Of a stretch of 64,000 bases of DNA, positions 1-12,977 are shown in pieces; the stretch's first letter is position 1; the number at the start of each line of letters is the position of its first letter. Source of the stretch: Rhynchospora pubera (Eukaryota; Streptophyta; Magnoliopsida; Poales; Cyperaceae); NCBI GenBank assembly GCA_028095005.1, contig JAMFTS010000080.1, positions 1 to 64,000 of the forward strand, in the 5' to 3' direction. Under the pieces are notes generated by a model. The model did not search any database. It had not been told where the DNA came from and was given only the letters and a program-made list of their open reading frames with translations. Both the position numbers and the translations under genes were made by a program.

Positions 1-760
1 TCCTTTTTCCAGAGAGAAATGAACAAATATTCAAGTAATTTCAGAAATATGAACGATCCTGATACAAAACAAAGTTCGATTCTCACTATCTCAATCAGAA
101 ATCGAACTACTACCAGCGATCCAGCGATCAAGCTCTGGCATAAAATAAAGCTCAATCTCGGCACCAGATAGAACTTGATTCAGATTCATCTATTTTTAAC
201 ACACCTTTTGTTCACTTTTCCGAGTAAACTTCACAATCGAAAGCGAGAAGAAAAAGAGAGAGACAGAAGAACGCGACTTTCAAACACACCTCTTCAATCA
301 GATTCCAATCTCCTCGCAAAATCAATCCCTAGCCACAAATCTAGCAAACTCGAACCTTCCGATTCCTAGTCTTCAAAGCGCTCAATCAGATCTAGAATCC
401 TTCCGACCTCAACACAACCACCACACGGGCACATCCACCACAGAATCAATCCAAGCTCATCCTTCTACGCTGCGCAAACTCATCGCCAATGGAGTTGTTG
501 TTCCAGAACCAACTATCAGGAAGAAGAAGAAGAGAGATACTGTGCTTCGACTACTAAGAGAGGGAGAGGTCGAGGTCGAGGTCGAGGAGAGATTGAAATA
601 GAGAGAGAGCAGAGGTTGGAGTTGGAGCGCTGAGTCGATTGGAATTGGAAATGAGAAATGAGAAATGAGAAATGAGAAGAAGATGATTGGGTTTGGAACT
701 TGGAAGAAGGAAAGGAAAGGGGGCTCCGCGGTTATTATGCAAGGATAGGAGGAGGCGAAT
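1..760 (-). promoter_or_regulatory. possible promoter and 5' leader of a minus-strand gene beyond the left edge
   Basis: Read on the minus strand, about 745 down to 540 is rich in C and T, as plant 5' leaders often are. It contains a CCCTAAATT stretch, GACCTC repeats and four copies of the 7-bp unit ATGAGAA (plus strand, 651-678). No long open frame with a start codon is present, so any coding part would lie outside the window. The assignment rests on composition only. It could also be a captured leader like the one inside the Helitron at 27.5 kb. Confidence 0.27.
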
Positions 761-1354
761 TTAGGGTTCAGCTTTTTTTATTCTTTTCTTTATTTTGTTT
801 ATTTTTATTTTTATTTATTTTTTTTCTTTTCTTTTAGAAGTGGCAAGTTGTGCTGTGCTAGATGATTTATTTATTTATTTATTTAGCTGGAGAACCAAAA
901 ACTGCAGAAAAGTTCACACTGCGCACTACACAAAGATGATCCCAGAAAAGCCTAATAAAACCCAAGAGCCGAGAACATGGATGAGGTGTCAGTGATATCT
1001 ATTATCTAATAAGAAATAAGAAAGAAAACAAATACAAACAAACATCTTTGACCTGACCCAATTCACTCGTTCATTCAGGAGAATGAAGAAACTCAACCTT
1101 GATTTCTATTACTAGTTTTGGTTCATACTTCATAGCATATCCCAAGACCTCTTTAGGTTAACATGCCACAGTAGGAATCAAATCTTTTCCTTCGGCTAAA
1201 GGCAATGGTATTTTTCAACTCTAGACTTGCATTCTTCAACTCTACTTTTTTCAATACTTCTTATTGATTGATTTAGTATTTTTATTATTATTATTACCAG
1301 AATTATTGAAGCAAAAACGTGCCAAACAGTTCAGCGGACCGCACTGAAAATGTA
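761..1354. other. A+T-rich spacer, no gene seen
   Basis: Low-complexity T runs (780-840) followed by ordinary A+T-rich DNA up to the retrotransposon target site. I see no coding region or structured repeat. Confidence 0.5.
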
Positions 1355-1359
1355 TCTGA

Positions 1360-2566
1360 TGTGACACCCCGTCGAATACTGTAACTGGACAATACACGAT
1401 GGAGTGCCCGCCGCGGATGCCTGCTGCACCCGCAAGGCTTACTAATACTTAATTTACCAATTAATATTGATTCTACTCAAATAATATACCAATCAATTAG
1501 AAATTTATAATTAATTACTTAAATATAAAGTAAATCCTATAAAGGCCTGGTATATTTAGGTTGCTAACCACAGTATCCAATGGCTCGTTGCTTGTCCTGC
1601 TGTCCAGCACTTGACCTGAAACCTGGAACCCACAACCAACCGTGGAAAACAATGCAAAAGCACGGAATGAGATAAATAAAATTTATCTCAGTACGGTATT
1701 CAGTTCCAGCCACTTGAGTTTTGATTATCATGTGTTGGAACTAAATACAAGACTGAGTTAAATCAATTCCAAATCAAATTTCATTTCTTTTTATTTCAAA
1801 TAACATTAAAACTAGACTTTCGATCAAGCAATGCCATTAGACAAATAAATTCAGTACTATTCAAAATCAATTTTCCTTTCTTGAAATTCAAAATATGACA
1901 ATTATCATTTCAATTACTTGAACAAATAATTAATAACATGTAATAACTAACGTGCAAATTAAAAGCAACCCTTACAACTTGTTTCCAATAGGAATAGCAA
2001 GGTCAAATCAATTCAATCAATGCAATATGAAATGTGAGCTCGGCATCAATTCCATAACAATTCAAATATCAATGTATAGCAAAAGCCGACTCATTTGGTT
2101 GGGAAATTACCTAATATGCAAGTCTGGTTTATCACAAGTCAATCATTTCAGTCATTTCCTTCAGATACCGCGAACCACCCTATAGATGGATGCCAACGGC
2201 CAATTCAATTCATACATAATTCAATCAATTAAATCATCAAAATGTACAAGCAAGCTGGGAACACTCACACTCCGGTCCATTCCAGACTAGACCTACTGAG
2301 TCCCGGTACATAAGCGCTTATTACACGGTGCTTGGTAGGATGGGTCATGACTCCACCTCCAAACATTACGAGTGTCTATCTCAACCACACAAGTTGTACT
2401 TACCTCAATCAAATCACATTTCAATCGGATACCATTCAATATGCCATTTTCCAACATTTCAATCGGATACCATTCAATATGCCACTTTCCAATCATGCAT
2501 CAATATACAATTTCACAAAATGATCTCATGAACAAAATTCCAATTATGAATTCATAATGCATAATG

Positions 2567-2606
<40 letters not shown>

Positions 2607-4078
2607 TAATCAGAATACATATCACATATAATTAAAACTCAAGTGAAATCCGTACCTTATACTGCAAGCAAAATCCAAAGCATAAGCAAGCAAGAAATCA
2701 CTTATTCAACAAATCCTCCAATAAGCAAGTTGTTTCTAAATTCCGACTCATAATAACCTGACTTTAAAACAAATATAAATTCCTTTTTAATTTTTATAAC
2801 ACCCAAATTATGCTACTTATAATCTTTATCAATTAGATTAGAAACTATGCTACCATGCATCATGATTATGCCATGCATTTACTAGACTCAATAATCATAA
2901 GTCGAGTAACTCATTTATAGATCATGTAACTCATATAATATCCTTACCTACCATTTATCAAATGATCAAGTATCCTAATCCTAATTCAATTAATTTATGT
3001 AAGTCTAGTATGCCATGCAACTCAATTGGTACGATTCGAGTACCAATTATACATCTCATCTCACATGCAATACTCATGTAAATGCTAATACATTGTTTAT
3101 TAGAATCTATTATGCTTACTTTTCCAATTAATTCAAATAGATACCATTAGTTAATTTAGAAATCATTTTTCTTTCCTTAATGTATACATGCATGCACGAT
3201 ATGCGTGTCGATCAAGGTTTGAGGCCAAACCCTAATCCAAACCCAATACAATCCCTTTTTCATAATCAACCCTTAAAATCCATAAAAGAAAATCAATATT
3301 ACAACACAATTAATAATCATCCATCCCAAATGCATGACATGCAAAACCTTATATTTACCCTTATATACATGCAACTATTTATACCAACAATAAATGCAAT
3401 AATTAAATCCATGTCATATGCTTAATAATTCCTATCATGCATAAAATTCCCAATTATCCAACATTTATCAAAGCAATCAATCCATTCATCAATCGATGAC
3501 ATAACAACACGAGCATTCAATCCAAAACAAATTCCCATTACTCAAATTACACAAACTAATTAGATTTCGTGAATTTCTCGATAAACCCTAGAAATCCAAT
3601 ACACATGCAATTGACAAGAAAATTGCAAAGATAGCTATATATATACCACAAATCAAAGAAATTACTTACTTAGTTTCGGCCAAAGACCGATGACGCGAGA
3701 AAACGAGCCGAAATCGCTATTTCTCGATTTTCACCACTTATCCCCGACAAAACCTTGCAAGTCCACTTGGAAATCGATGGAGAGGACCCCAGAGTGCTCC
3801 AAGTCGAATGGCGGCCAAAACCGATGAGTTCGCTCCATTTCCCGAAAAACTTCCGTCGAGAAATACGGCGAGGAGAGGCCACCAATCGACGATCCGAAGG
3901 TAGATGGTGCAAGAGAATGGTGAGGCGAACGCGTGGATACTTCGCTCCGGTGAAACGGTGGAGAAATGGTGGATTGGGTTTGGGGGGAGGAGGGATTCGG
4001 TTTGGGAGAGAAGAGAGGCTTGCGCCTCTCTGTTGGTTGCGCACAGAAAGAGAGAGAGAGAGCTGGATTTTTATTTCC

Positions 4079-4131
<53 letters not shown>

Positions 4132-4386
4132 ATTCAGAAATTATCAAATAAATCAAAAATCAATATTCTATGCATAAAAACAATTATGCAACAAAAGGAA
4201 AAATAGCTAATCTTTTTATAATGCCAACTAAAAATTTAGAAATTTTCATATTCTTATTTTAAGAATACCAGTAAGTATAAAAATTTAATTTCCAGCACAG
4301 AAATTATTCAAAATAAAACCAACCAAGTGCACCCAATTTTTATATTAAAAATAATTTTAGAAATCGTAAAAATGTCGGGTGTCACA
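1360..4386 (-). repeat. left LTR (3' LTR of the minus-strand element)
   Basis: This is the 3027-bp copy. It carries an AAT microsatellite near 2565-2610, one unit longer than in the other LTR, and a plus-strand poly-T run near 4082-4126, about five bases shorter than in the other LTR. A G+C-richer block at 3670-4070 gives overlapping open frames on both strands ending in the homopolymer. These frames look non-coding because they are equally open in several phases and match nothing I recognise. Confidence 0.92.
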
Positions 4387-4399
4387 TTCTTCCCTCCTT
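4387..4399 (-). other. polypurine tract of the LTR element
   Basis: On the minus strand AAGGAGGGAAGAA directly abuts the left LTR. This is the expected place and composition for the plus-strand DNA primer of a retrotransposon running right to left. Confidence 0.75.
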
Positions 4400-5903
4400 A
4401 AAAAAAATTTCGACCTCGAAATTTATCTAAATACATAGCAATCATTCAGTCAATAATACAATTAGATGGAATGAACATATTATGCAACAATTATCAAGCA
4501 ATTTCAAATTAATGCGATGCGAGAGAGCCTGACATTTTATTCAATTCAAAATTAAAATACTAATGATAATACTAGAATGTCGGTCCAATATCGGTAACTT
4601 AAATGCAAGCATGGCAATCATAAGTCACAATTACAGGTCAATCAGTTCAGAGTCAGATATCGCGAGTCTCTTTCTCAGAGAGCAACCAGCGATTACAGAT
4701 ATTCGGATACCGTGAATCACCTCAAAAGAGGGTTGCCAACGGTCAATCTATTCCATTTACAATTCAGACAATTCCTTATCATAACATCATAACAATTCAA
4801 ATAACCAAGCACTACAAGCAGAGAATACTATCACTCCTTACGTTATCATTTAAAAACAAATCTTTCAATTCTTGTAACTAGTAACATTTTGAAATGTCCA
4901 GTTCTTTTCTTATCTTTTAGGAAGCACGGTAATATCAAAATTATTTTTGGCTGCCTTGGTGATCAGTCAAGGAAGTAAGAATAATTCTGGTATTATTGAG
5001 ATTCAATTAACAAGTCAGATGATCAGTCAGCTTGTTTGATCCTTGTGCCAACAAAAGATAAGATTTTTACTCAACTAAGTCACTGAAGCTTTAAAATAAC
5101 TCAAATCTATTTTTTGAAGTTCTTATCAACATGAATTGCTTACAACTTATGTAAAAACCTCATGCAAAATATATATCTTTACATCTTTAGTAATAGCAAA
5201 ACTACATTTTCAAAATATCAATGGAGTGTTTATGCAACTGCACCAAGAAAACTAGAATTTAATAAATTCCAAATTTTCCATACAAGATCCTTATGTTATC
5301 TTAATTCGAACTATGCACGATAAAATGATTTATGAAAATCAAATTTATGCTCCCTTTAACTAAAATGAGTCGTACTCGACAAACAATGTTCACCAAAGAG
5401 TATATTTAAATATAATATAAAATATCATCTTGAGTTGTGACTTCAACTTGAAATTATAACATATCACACCAAATTTTTAGAACCAACATATACAGTCAAA
5501 CTATCAAATAGTTTCGAACCACCTCATATAAAATATTAAACTATGAATTCAAATATATATTATAGTTTAAAACTATGCAATATAAGCATCCAACTTAATT
5601 CAACTATTCGACACGCAAAAAGAACAATCTTTGAGGAAAGTTTTCAAGAATCCAATTTTGTTGCTAAAGTAAGCACTAGAGCAACATGGTAATCAAATAT
5701 AAAACAATCAATCAATATATATATACTAGTATATATACAAATACAAAGGATCATTAGTACATCATATCATAGTTATAAATAAGTCAAACAAATTTTAAAT
5801 CTACCATCACAAAAACTATAAAATAAAATCTACTTATAAGAACAACCCATTAGACTTACCCCACTCACGTGTTCTATTGGCCTGGTTCGGTTGCTAAACC
5901 ATT
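4400..5903 (-). other. non-coding interior of the LTR element
   Basis: No open frame of retrotransposon length exists on either strand. Around 4640-4810 there is a block containing GATACCGTGAATCACC and TGCCAACGGTCAA. It resembles a stretch of the LTR of the second element near 53650-53760, and less closely a stretch of this element's own LTR near 2163-2215. The interior is therefore partly built from LTR-like sequence of a related family. Confidence 0.7.
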
Positions 5904-5914
5904 CTCTGATACCA
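5904..5914 (-). other. primer-binding site for initiator methionine tRNA
   Basis: The minus strand reads TGGTATCAGAG, the sequence complementary to the 3' end of plant initiator Met tRNA. It lies two bases inside the right LTR. Its position fixes the direction of the element. Confidence 0.88.
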
Positions 5915-5916
5915 CC

Positions 5917-7123
5917 TGTGACACCCCGTCGAATACTGTAACTGGACAATACACGATGGAGTGCCCGCCGCGGATGCCTGCTGCACCCGCAAGGCTTACT
6001 AATACTTAATTTACCAATTAATATTGATTCTACTCAAATAATATACCAATCAATTAGAAATTTATAATTAATTACTTAAATATAAAGTAAATCCTATAAA
6101 GGCCTGGTATATTTAGGTTGCTAACCACAGTATCCAATGGCTCGTTGCTTGTCCTGCTGTCCAGCACTTGACCTGAAACCTGGAACCCACAACCAACCGT
6201 GGAAAACAATGCAAAAGCACGGAATGAGATAAATAAAATTTATCTCAGTACGGTATTCAGTTCCAGCCACTTGAGTTTTGATTATCATGTGTTGGAACTA
6301 AATACAAGACTGAGTTAAATCAATTCCAAATCAAATTTCATTTCTTTTTATTTCAAATAACATTAAAACTAGACTTTCGATCAAGCAATGCCATTAGACA
6401 AATAAATTCAGTACTATTCAAAATCAATTTTCCTTTCTTGAAATTCAAAATATGACAATTATCATTTCAATTACTTGAACAAATAATTAATAACATGTAA
6501 TAACTAACGTGCAAATTAAAAGCAACCCTTACAACTTGTTTCCAATAGGAATAGCAAGGTCAAATCAATTCAATCAATGCAATATGAAATGTGAGCTCGG
6601 CATCAATTCCATAACAATTCAAATATCAATGTATAGCAAAAGCCGACTCATTTGGTTGGGAAATTACCTAATATGCAAGTCTGGTTTATCACAAGTCAAT
6701 CATTTCAGTCATTTCCTTCAGATACCGCGAACCACCCTATAGATGGATGCCAACGGCCAATTCAATTCATACATAATTCAATCAATTAAATCATCAAAAT
6801 GTACAAGCAAGCTGGGAACACTCACACTCCGGTCCATTCCAGACTAGACCTACTGAGTCCCGGTACATAAGCGCTTATTACACGGTGCTTGGTAGGATGG
6901 GTCATGACTCCACCTCCAAACATTACGAGTGTCTATCTCAACCACACAAGTTGTACTTACCTCAATCAAATCACATTTCAATCGGATACCATTCAATATG
7001 CCATTTTCCAACATTTCAATCGGATACCATTCAATATGCCACTTTCCAATCATGCATCAATATACAATTTCACAAAATGATCTCATGAACAAAATTCCAA
7101 TTATGAATTCATAATGCATAATG

Positions 7124-7160
<37 letters not shown>

Positions 7161-8632
7161 TAATCAGAATACATATCACATATAATTAAAACTCAAGTGA
7201 AATCCGTACCTTATACTGCAAGCAAAATCCAAAGCATAAGCAAGCAAGAAATCACTTATTCAACAAATCCTCCAATAAGCAAGTTGTTTCTAAATTCCGA
7301 CTCATAATAACCTGACTTTAAAACAAATATAAATTCCTTTTTAATTTTTATAACACCCAAATTATGCTACTTATAATCTTTATCAATTAGATTAGAAACT
7401 ATGCTACCATGCATCATGATTATGCCATGCATTTACTAGACTCAATAATCATAAGTCGAGTAACTCATTTATAGATCATGTAACTCATATAATATCCTTA
7501 CCTACCATTTATCAAATGATCAAGTATCCTAATCCTAATTCAATTAATTTATGTAAGTCTAGTATGCCATGCAACTCAATTGGTACGATTCGAGTACCAA
7601 TTATACATCTCATCTCACATGCAATACTCATGTAAATGCTAATACATTGTTTATTAGAATCTATTATGCTTACTTTTCCAATTAATTCAAATAGATACCA
7701 TTAGTTAATTTAGAAATCATTTTTCTTTCCTTAATGTATACATGCATGCACGATATGCGTGTCGATCAAGGTTTGAGGCCAAACCCTAATCCAAACCCAA
7801 TACAATCCCTTTTTCATAATCAACCCTTAAAATCCATAAAAGAAAATCAATATTACAACACAATTAATAATCATCCATCCCAAATGCATGACATGCAAAA
7901 CCTTATATTTACCCTTATATACATGCAACTATTTATACCAACAATAAATGCAATAATTAAATCCATGTCATATGCTTAATAATTCCTATCATGCATAAAA
8001 TTCCCAATTATCCAACATTTATCAAAGCAATCAATCCATTCATCAATCGATGACATAACAACACGAGCATTCAATCCAAAACAAATTCCCATTACTCAAA
8101 TTACACAAACTAATTAGATTTCGTGAATTTCTCGATAAACCCTAGAAATCCAATACACATGCAATTGACAAGAAAATTGCAAAGATAGCTATATATATAC
8201 CACAAATCAAAGAAATTACTTACTTAGTTTCGGCCAAAGACCGATGACGCGAGAAAACGAGCCGAAATCGCTATTTCTCGATTTTCACCACTTATCCCCG
8301 ACAAAACCTTGCAAGTCCACTTGGAAATCGATGGAGAGGACCCCAGAGTGCTCCAAGTCGAATGGCGGCCAAAACCGATGAGTTCGCTCCATTTCCCGAA
8401 AAACTTCCGTCGAGAAATACGGCGAGGAGAGGCCACCAATCGACGATCCGAAGGTAGATGGTGCAAGAGAATGGTGAGGCGAACGCGTGGATACTTCGCT
8501 CCGGTGAAACGGTGGAGAAATGGTGGATTGGGTTTGGGGGGAGGAGGGATTCGGTTTGGGAGAGAAGAGAGGCTTGCGCCTCTCTGTTGGTTGCGCACAG
8601 AAAGAGAGAGAGAGAGCTGGATTTTTATTTCC

Positions 8633-8690
<58 letters not shown>

Positions 8691-8945
8691 ATTCAGAAAT
8701 TATCAAATAAATCAAAAATCAATATTCTATGCATAAAAACAATTATGCAACAAAAGGAAAAATAGCTAATCTTTTTATAATGCCAACTAAAAATTTAGAA
8801 ATTTTCATATTCTTATTTTAAGAATACCAGTAAGTATAAAAATTTAATTTCCAGCACAGAAATTATTCAAAATAAAACCAACCAAGTGCACCCAATTTTT
8901 ATATTAAAAATAATTTTAGAAATCGTAAAAATGTCGGGTGTCACA
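5917..8945 (-). repeat. right LTR (5' LTR of the minus-strand element)
   Basis: This is the 3029-bp copy and would hold the promoter used to transcribe the element leftward. Every stretch I compared with the left LTR agrees apart from the AAT array (near 7122-7160) and the poly-T run (near 8635-8685). The AT-rich U3 side lies at the high-coordinate end. Confidence 0.92.
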
Positions 8946-8950
8946 TCTGA

Positions 8951-9653
8951 AACGATTTTTTGGACCCCTCATATAATAATTTTTAGAGATTATTGAGGTT
9001 CCTCCAATTACAAAAGGACCCCTCAAAAAGTTCATGGCCAAATAGCCTGTATAAAGGATTGGTTGGGCAATTGGTTGACACAAGTGGTCATCATCTTTTT
9101 ACCTTGCACAAATTGATAAATTATATCACCTATCTCTACTACTTATAAATGCATGGACAGTAGAGATATTACACGCTAGGTCTAGCATGTAAACAAATAT
9201 TTTTGCCGTTCGATCGATTTGATTTGTGGTCGAATATTAATTGTCATACGAAGTAACAATATATTTTAATTTTCCATCTAATAAAGAAACAAATTAAATA
9301 ACAAATCTATTTGTAACTATGCTAGACTAAACAATATATTTTTATTATCTAATATTATTTTATTTCTTATTTGTCCATATATGAGGGCATATAAACTAGT
9401 TTAAATTAAACAACTTTTGGTAAAACTAACTAACCCTCTATCTAAATTAAATACTTTTTTGCAAAATAACCAACCCCATAAGCCATAACATGTTCAAGTT
9501 TAGAAGGCAAACCTTGATTACATTTATCAGTTTCAAACACCCACTCTCTAAATTCAGGTCACATGCAGGAGAATTTTAGAGGTAAAATTTATTATTTATC
9601 ATTACCCACCAGCGCATTCAAAAAATATCAGCAATAAGAGTACTAGATTAATT
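8951..9653. other. A+T-rich spacer, no gene seen
   Basis: Ordinary A+T-rich DNA between the LTR element and a small retroposon. I found no open frame, repeat array or terminal repeat. Confidence 0.5.
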
Positions 9654-9711
9654 GCAAGTAACTATTTTTTTTTTTTTTTGAAATAAAAGCCCGTAGGCGC
9701 AAGTAACTATT
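9654..9711 (-). mobile_element. minute 5'-truncated retroposon tail with target duplication
   Basis: A 32-bp insert (9667-9698), on the minus strand about 19 bases followed by a 13-base A tail, sits between two copies of GCAAGTAACTATT (9654-9666 and 9699-9711). An A tail plus a 13-bp duplication is the mark of LINE-driven target-primed insertion. Only the last few bases of the source SINE or LINE were copied. The same arrangement recurs at 50433-50499 with a different tail. Confidence 0.72.
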
Positions 9712-10489
9712 ATTATTATTCATTAATTCCGATCACAGAAAAGTCAAACGCAAAAAGTCAAAGCACAAGGTAGGCCCCTTTTAAAACCAACGAGGATTTC
9801 AACACCTATCCAACTATTTTATTTTTATTTTTATGTAATAAAAGATAATATCAGAGTTACTGCACAAAGCAATATGATACTGCACTATTGATTTTTAAAA
9901 TCGACTTTTAAATATTAAAATTAAGTATTTAAATGGGGCCAAGACTAAAAATTTTGTCATGTATTGTACATGTCCTGTACTCATTGTTCACGCATATATT
10001 ATCGGTGAAAAGAAAAAAGCATGCAAACCACATCCGTGATCCGCCGAAAATGAGAAATATCTTTTCCTGACATAAAAAATCACCTATCCACCAGTATTAT
10101 TGCTGAAAAAAGGCATGCATATATTATTACCAAAACAAACTCACCTATCCTGCTATCCACCTATTAATTCCACATTTTTAAAATTATATATTTTCCTAAC
10201 ATAAAAATTATAGTCCACATCAACGATATCTCTTGTCGCTAAATCATTAACAAAAATATGAAATCAAGTTCCCAACAATATCTCTTGTCCAATCGACGTA
10301 CCATTATTAGGATGCACAACAAACTCTATTTTGGTATTGAAGAAATAGGATCGCAAATTCGATTTGCAAACCAAAAAAGAGTTTTAAAGTTTACTATAAC
10401 CCATCAATTTATATCAATGTATCAAATAAAGTATAATTTTTTAAGAATTGATTGGTCATTGATCAAGTAATCCGCTAACTTAGGGGGCA
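9712..10489. other. A+T-rich spacer, no gene seen
   Basis: Nothing structured. The open frame at 10258-10470 has A+T-rich codons and no recognisable similarity, and I do not regard it as a gene. Confidence 0.45.
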
Positions 10490-11070
10490 TTTTCCATTTG
10501 ATGGCCTGAGAATAATTAGGATTAATTATTCGGAGTAAAAAAATATTATTTTTAAACGATCAAAAATAAGTTTTTTTTTAGAGATACAGAGTGTTAATTT
10601 AAGTGGTCTAACATCCGGAATAATTTTTTATTTTCTATTGTGTTTTGATCGTCTTCTTAATAACGTGATTAAGAAGTTGTTGGGGCTACTTTTTAATCCG
10701 TATTAAAAAGAATAAAATTAAGATTGGTTATTCAGGTTATAAATTATTTATTTCTAAATGATCAAGAATAAATTTTTTGGAATTCAAAGTGCTATATTTA
10801 AGTGGTCCAACATCCAGATTATTTTTTTTATTCTAAAGATGTTTGAATCATCTTCTTCATGTGAATTAAGAAGTTGTTGAACCACATTTTAATTTTGAAT
10901 TAAAAAGATGATCCAAATACTCTAGTAATAAAAACTTAATCTAAATATTACACCACTTAAAAATAACATTCTAAATCCAAAAATCTTATCGATAGTTTAG
11001 AAATAAAATTTTTTACTTTGAATAACAAATTCTAGTCTTATTCTTAGATAATCCAAACAAATATTTAATC
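10490..11070. repeat. MITE-like element with internally duplicated arm
   Basis: A unit containing TTATTC, a T-rich run, AAYGATCAA and then AAGTGGT-TAACATCC appears twice in direct order (about 10525-10725 and 10730-10915). It appears once more inverted at about 10930-11055. The outer parts pair loosely as terminal inverted repeats (TGAGAATAA on the left, TTATTCTTAGA on the right). It is probably a non-autonomous DNA transposon that duplicated one arm. I could not find a clean target duplication. Confidence 0.5.
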
Positions 11071-11199
11071 AATGATCAAAGGATTAATCAATCGTACTTT
11101 ATTTCAACAGATTTTGCATTTACCTTTTATTTCGGTAATTTTTAAACGAGGGTGATAAAGATCATCTCCAAGATCCATCATCCCATCATCCCAGTGGGA

Positions 11200-11325
11200 A
11201 CTCATTTTAATTTTTTCTATTTTTGGAATATTTTTGGTCCCCACTATTTCTCTCCCTCTCATTCTTTTCTATTTTGGTCTCCACTGTTATTCTCCCTTCC
11301 ATCCTTTCTATTTTTGGTCCCCACG
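11200..11325 (+). repeat. short tandem repeat, about 55-bp unit
   Basis: Three imperfect copies of a T-rich unit containing CTATTTTTGGTCCCCACT. It lies just upstream of the LINE and does not code. Confidence 0.6.
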
Positions 11326-11343
11326 AGAACTATAATAATTACT

Positions 11344-11572
11344 CATATTAACTACAACGGTTAGTATCCAAATTACAACAATTATTTATATTAACTACTT
11401 CAGCTACATACATAACTTCAACAGTTACATATTTTAACTTCAACAGCTACATATTTTAACTTCAACAGTTACAAATATAACTTCAACAGTATATATATAA
11501 CTTCAAAAGTTATATATATTAACTTTAACAGTTACATATGTAACTTCAACAGTTACATATATTGAATTTGTA
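11344..11572 (+). repeat. tandem array of about 20 bp at the LINE 5' end
   Basis: Around ten imperfect copies of a unit like TAACTTCAACAGTTACATAT. The best copies (11395-11570) lie inside the LINE as bounded here and may be its 5' promoter or untranslated repeats. A few weak copies extend left of the proposed target duplication, so the exact LINE start is uncertain. Confidence 0.6.
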
Positions 11573-11698
11573 TATTTTGTTATTACATGTTAGGGCTCGG
11601 AATTTTAGAAAAGGAAAATATACAAATTTAGATTTGGAAACTACCTGGGAGCAATTGTCAATAACGAACCAGGGGACCTAGCTAGCTGGGATGCAGCA

Positions 11699-12917
11699 GT
11701 GGCGGTGCCGGATTTAGCAAAGATTCCACACAGGCTCATTCTCAAGATTGGGGGTTTAGATTACCTTGTTTCGGTGATAATCCAGAAATGGCTACCTTGC
11801 CAAACCTTCACCCTGGCGGACCTACCGCAACTGCCCCCGGTGATTGATAGACCGAGTGTCAGAGAGTTCAAGGAGCCGGAACACACGGAGACACCGACGG
11901 CTGATGAGGAGGAGACTGTCACTTTTCATGTAAAAGACTTGAGGCGCATTTTTCGAAATTTTGACCAATCTCAGATTTCGGCAGATATCGCAGCCGCAAT
12001 GCACATCGCTGGAAAGGAAGATGCTCGTGGCAAGAAGCCGGTGCATGGTGCTGTCACAATTCTCAAAAGAAATTTTCAAGTCAAAGGGGTTGCAGAAGTT
12101 GGTTCACAACGCCGCTTGGCTAATGGATTTCGAAAGCCGGCCACCTCCTCAGAGGCGATTCTTCAGACAGTCACCGCACACAGAAAAGACCACACAAACG
12201 CCTCTCCACAATAGATCTGGAGGAGTTGCAAGAATCTGTCCGTATCTGTGATGATCAGCACAAGCTGGCAGCTGCTAGCGACACGGCTCAGGTTCTCTCT
12301 CCTTCCTATCGTCCAGTTTTGTCTTGCACGAACTCTATGTCCGTTATTGATTTGTTCCCAGAGACAGCTGTGAATGAGACACTGCCAAATTCAAATTCTA
12401 AGATGGCAGGGCTTTTGCATTGTGGAAACACAACAAAACAGAAAGGGGTTAAAGTTAAAACAACAGGGACTAACATGATTAGAAATTCTTTGCCCAGGAA
12501 TTGCAAAACGGGTCCCATTAACCCCCCCCCTTGATTGCCACGTTAGAACCAAACAAATTTGTACATGTGCCTCTTACGTATGCAGAATCATTAGATATAG
12601 CGTCTTTGATCGGCGCTAACAATAACCAGTTGGTGATTTTTGACCCAAAAGAGGCCCAACAAAGCGTGGCCCAAAATTCCCGAATTACTGTTCGAGTCCC
12701 TAACCCAACTGAATGTCATCAGGTTGTCAGCCCGTTAAAGTCTAAAGGCATGCCTAGCAAAAAAAGCAAGTTAGCAACTGGCATGAACACTCATGCTTCA
12801 AGCTCAGGGCAGGGAAAGGACAGGCCATCCGTGCGGGAGGAAGTTCAACGGGACCTCCTGGATCCAGAACAATGCATCCAGCTCGAAGCGAGTTCAGATG
12901 ATGAACTCTCAAGCTGA
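11699..12917 (+). pseudogene. LINE ORF1 region, frame-broken
   Basis: This stretch sits where plant L1 elements encode the nucleic-acid-binding ORF1 protein, ending 60 bp before ORF2. Open frame passes through three phases: about 11699-12214, about 12200-12534 and 12531-12917. The change between the last two is at a run of nine C (12522-12530), a typical slippage site. I could not recognise the usual DUF4283 domain or zinc knuckle, so the start may be lost or diverged. The last segment is polar and ends in an acidic serine-rich tail. The ORF1 name rests on position in the element, not on a domain. Confidence 0.55.
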
Positions 12918-12977
12918 TTTGTTTATATGTGTTAAAGCCAGCATGTTTGCTGTTTTTGTAGTGGCTTTTTTGTATGC

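Larger units (their letters stand above)
1355..8950 (-). mobile_element. non-autonomous LTR retrotransposon with two near-identical 3-kb LTRs
   Basis: Two direct repeats of about 3027 and 3029 bp (1360-4386, 5917-8945) start TGTGACACCC and end GGGTGTCACA. They are bounded by the identical 5-bp target duplication TCTGA (1355-1359 and 8946-8950). The primer site and polypurine tract place the element on the minus strand, so its 5' LTR is the right-hand one. The 1.53-kb interior has no gag or pol frame, so the element must rely on enzymes supplied elsewhere. Long LTRs with a short non-coding interior resemble the LARD class, and the iMet primer site fits Ty3/Gypsy or Copia. Gypsy is my preference but is not proven. 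The LTRs differ visibly only in two simple-repeat lengths, so insertion was recent. Confidence 0.93.

Noticed and set aside
1952..2557. Small open frames in the LTR, identical at 6509-7114
   Set aside because: Short, unlike known proteins, and part of the LTR.
3670..4206. Several overlapping open frames on both strands of the left LTR, repeated at 8224-8765
   Set aside because: They are open in several phases at once, end in poly-Lys or poly-Phe from the homopolymer, and duplicate exactly in the other LTR. They look like by-products of a G+C-richer block rather than a gene.
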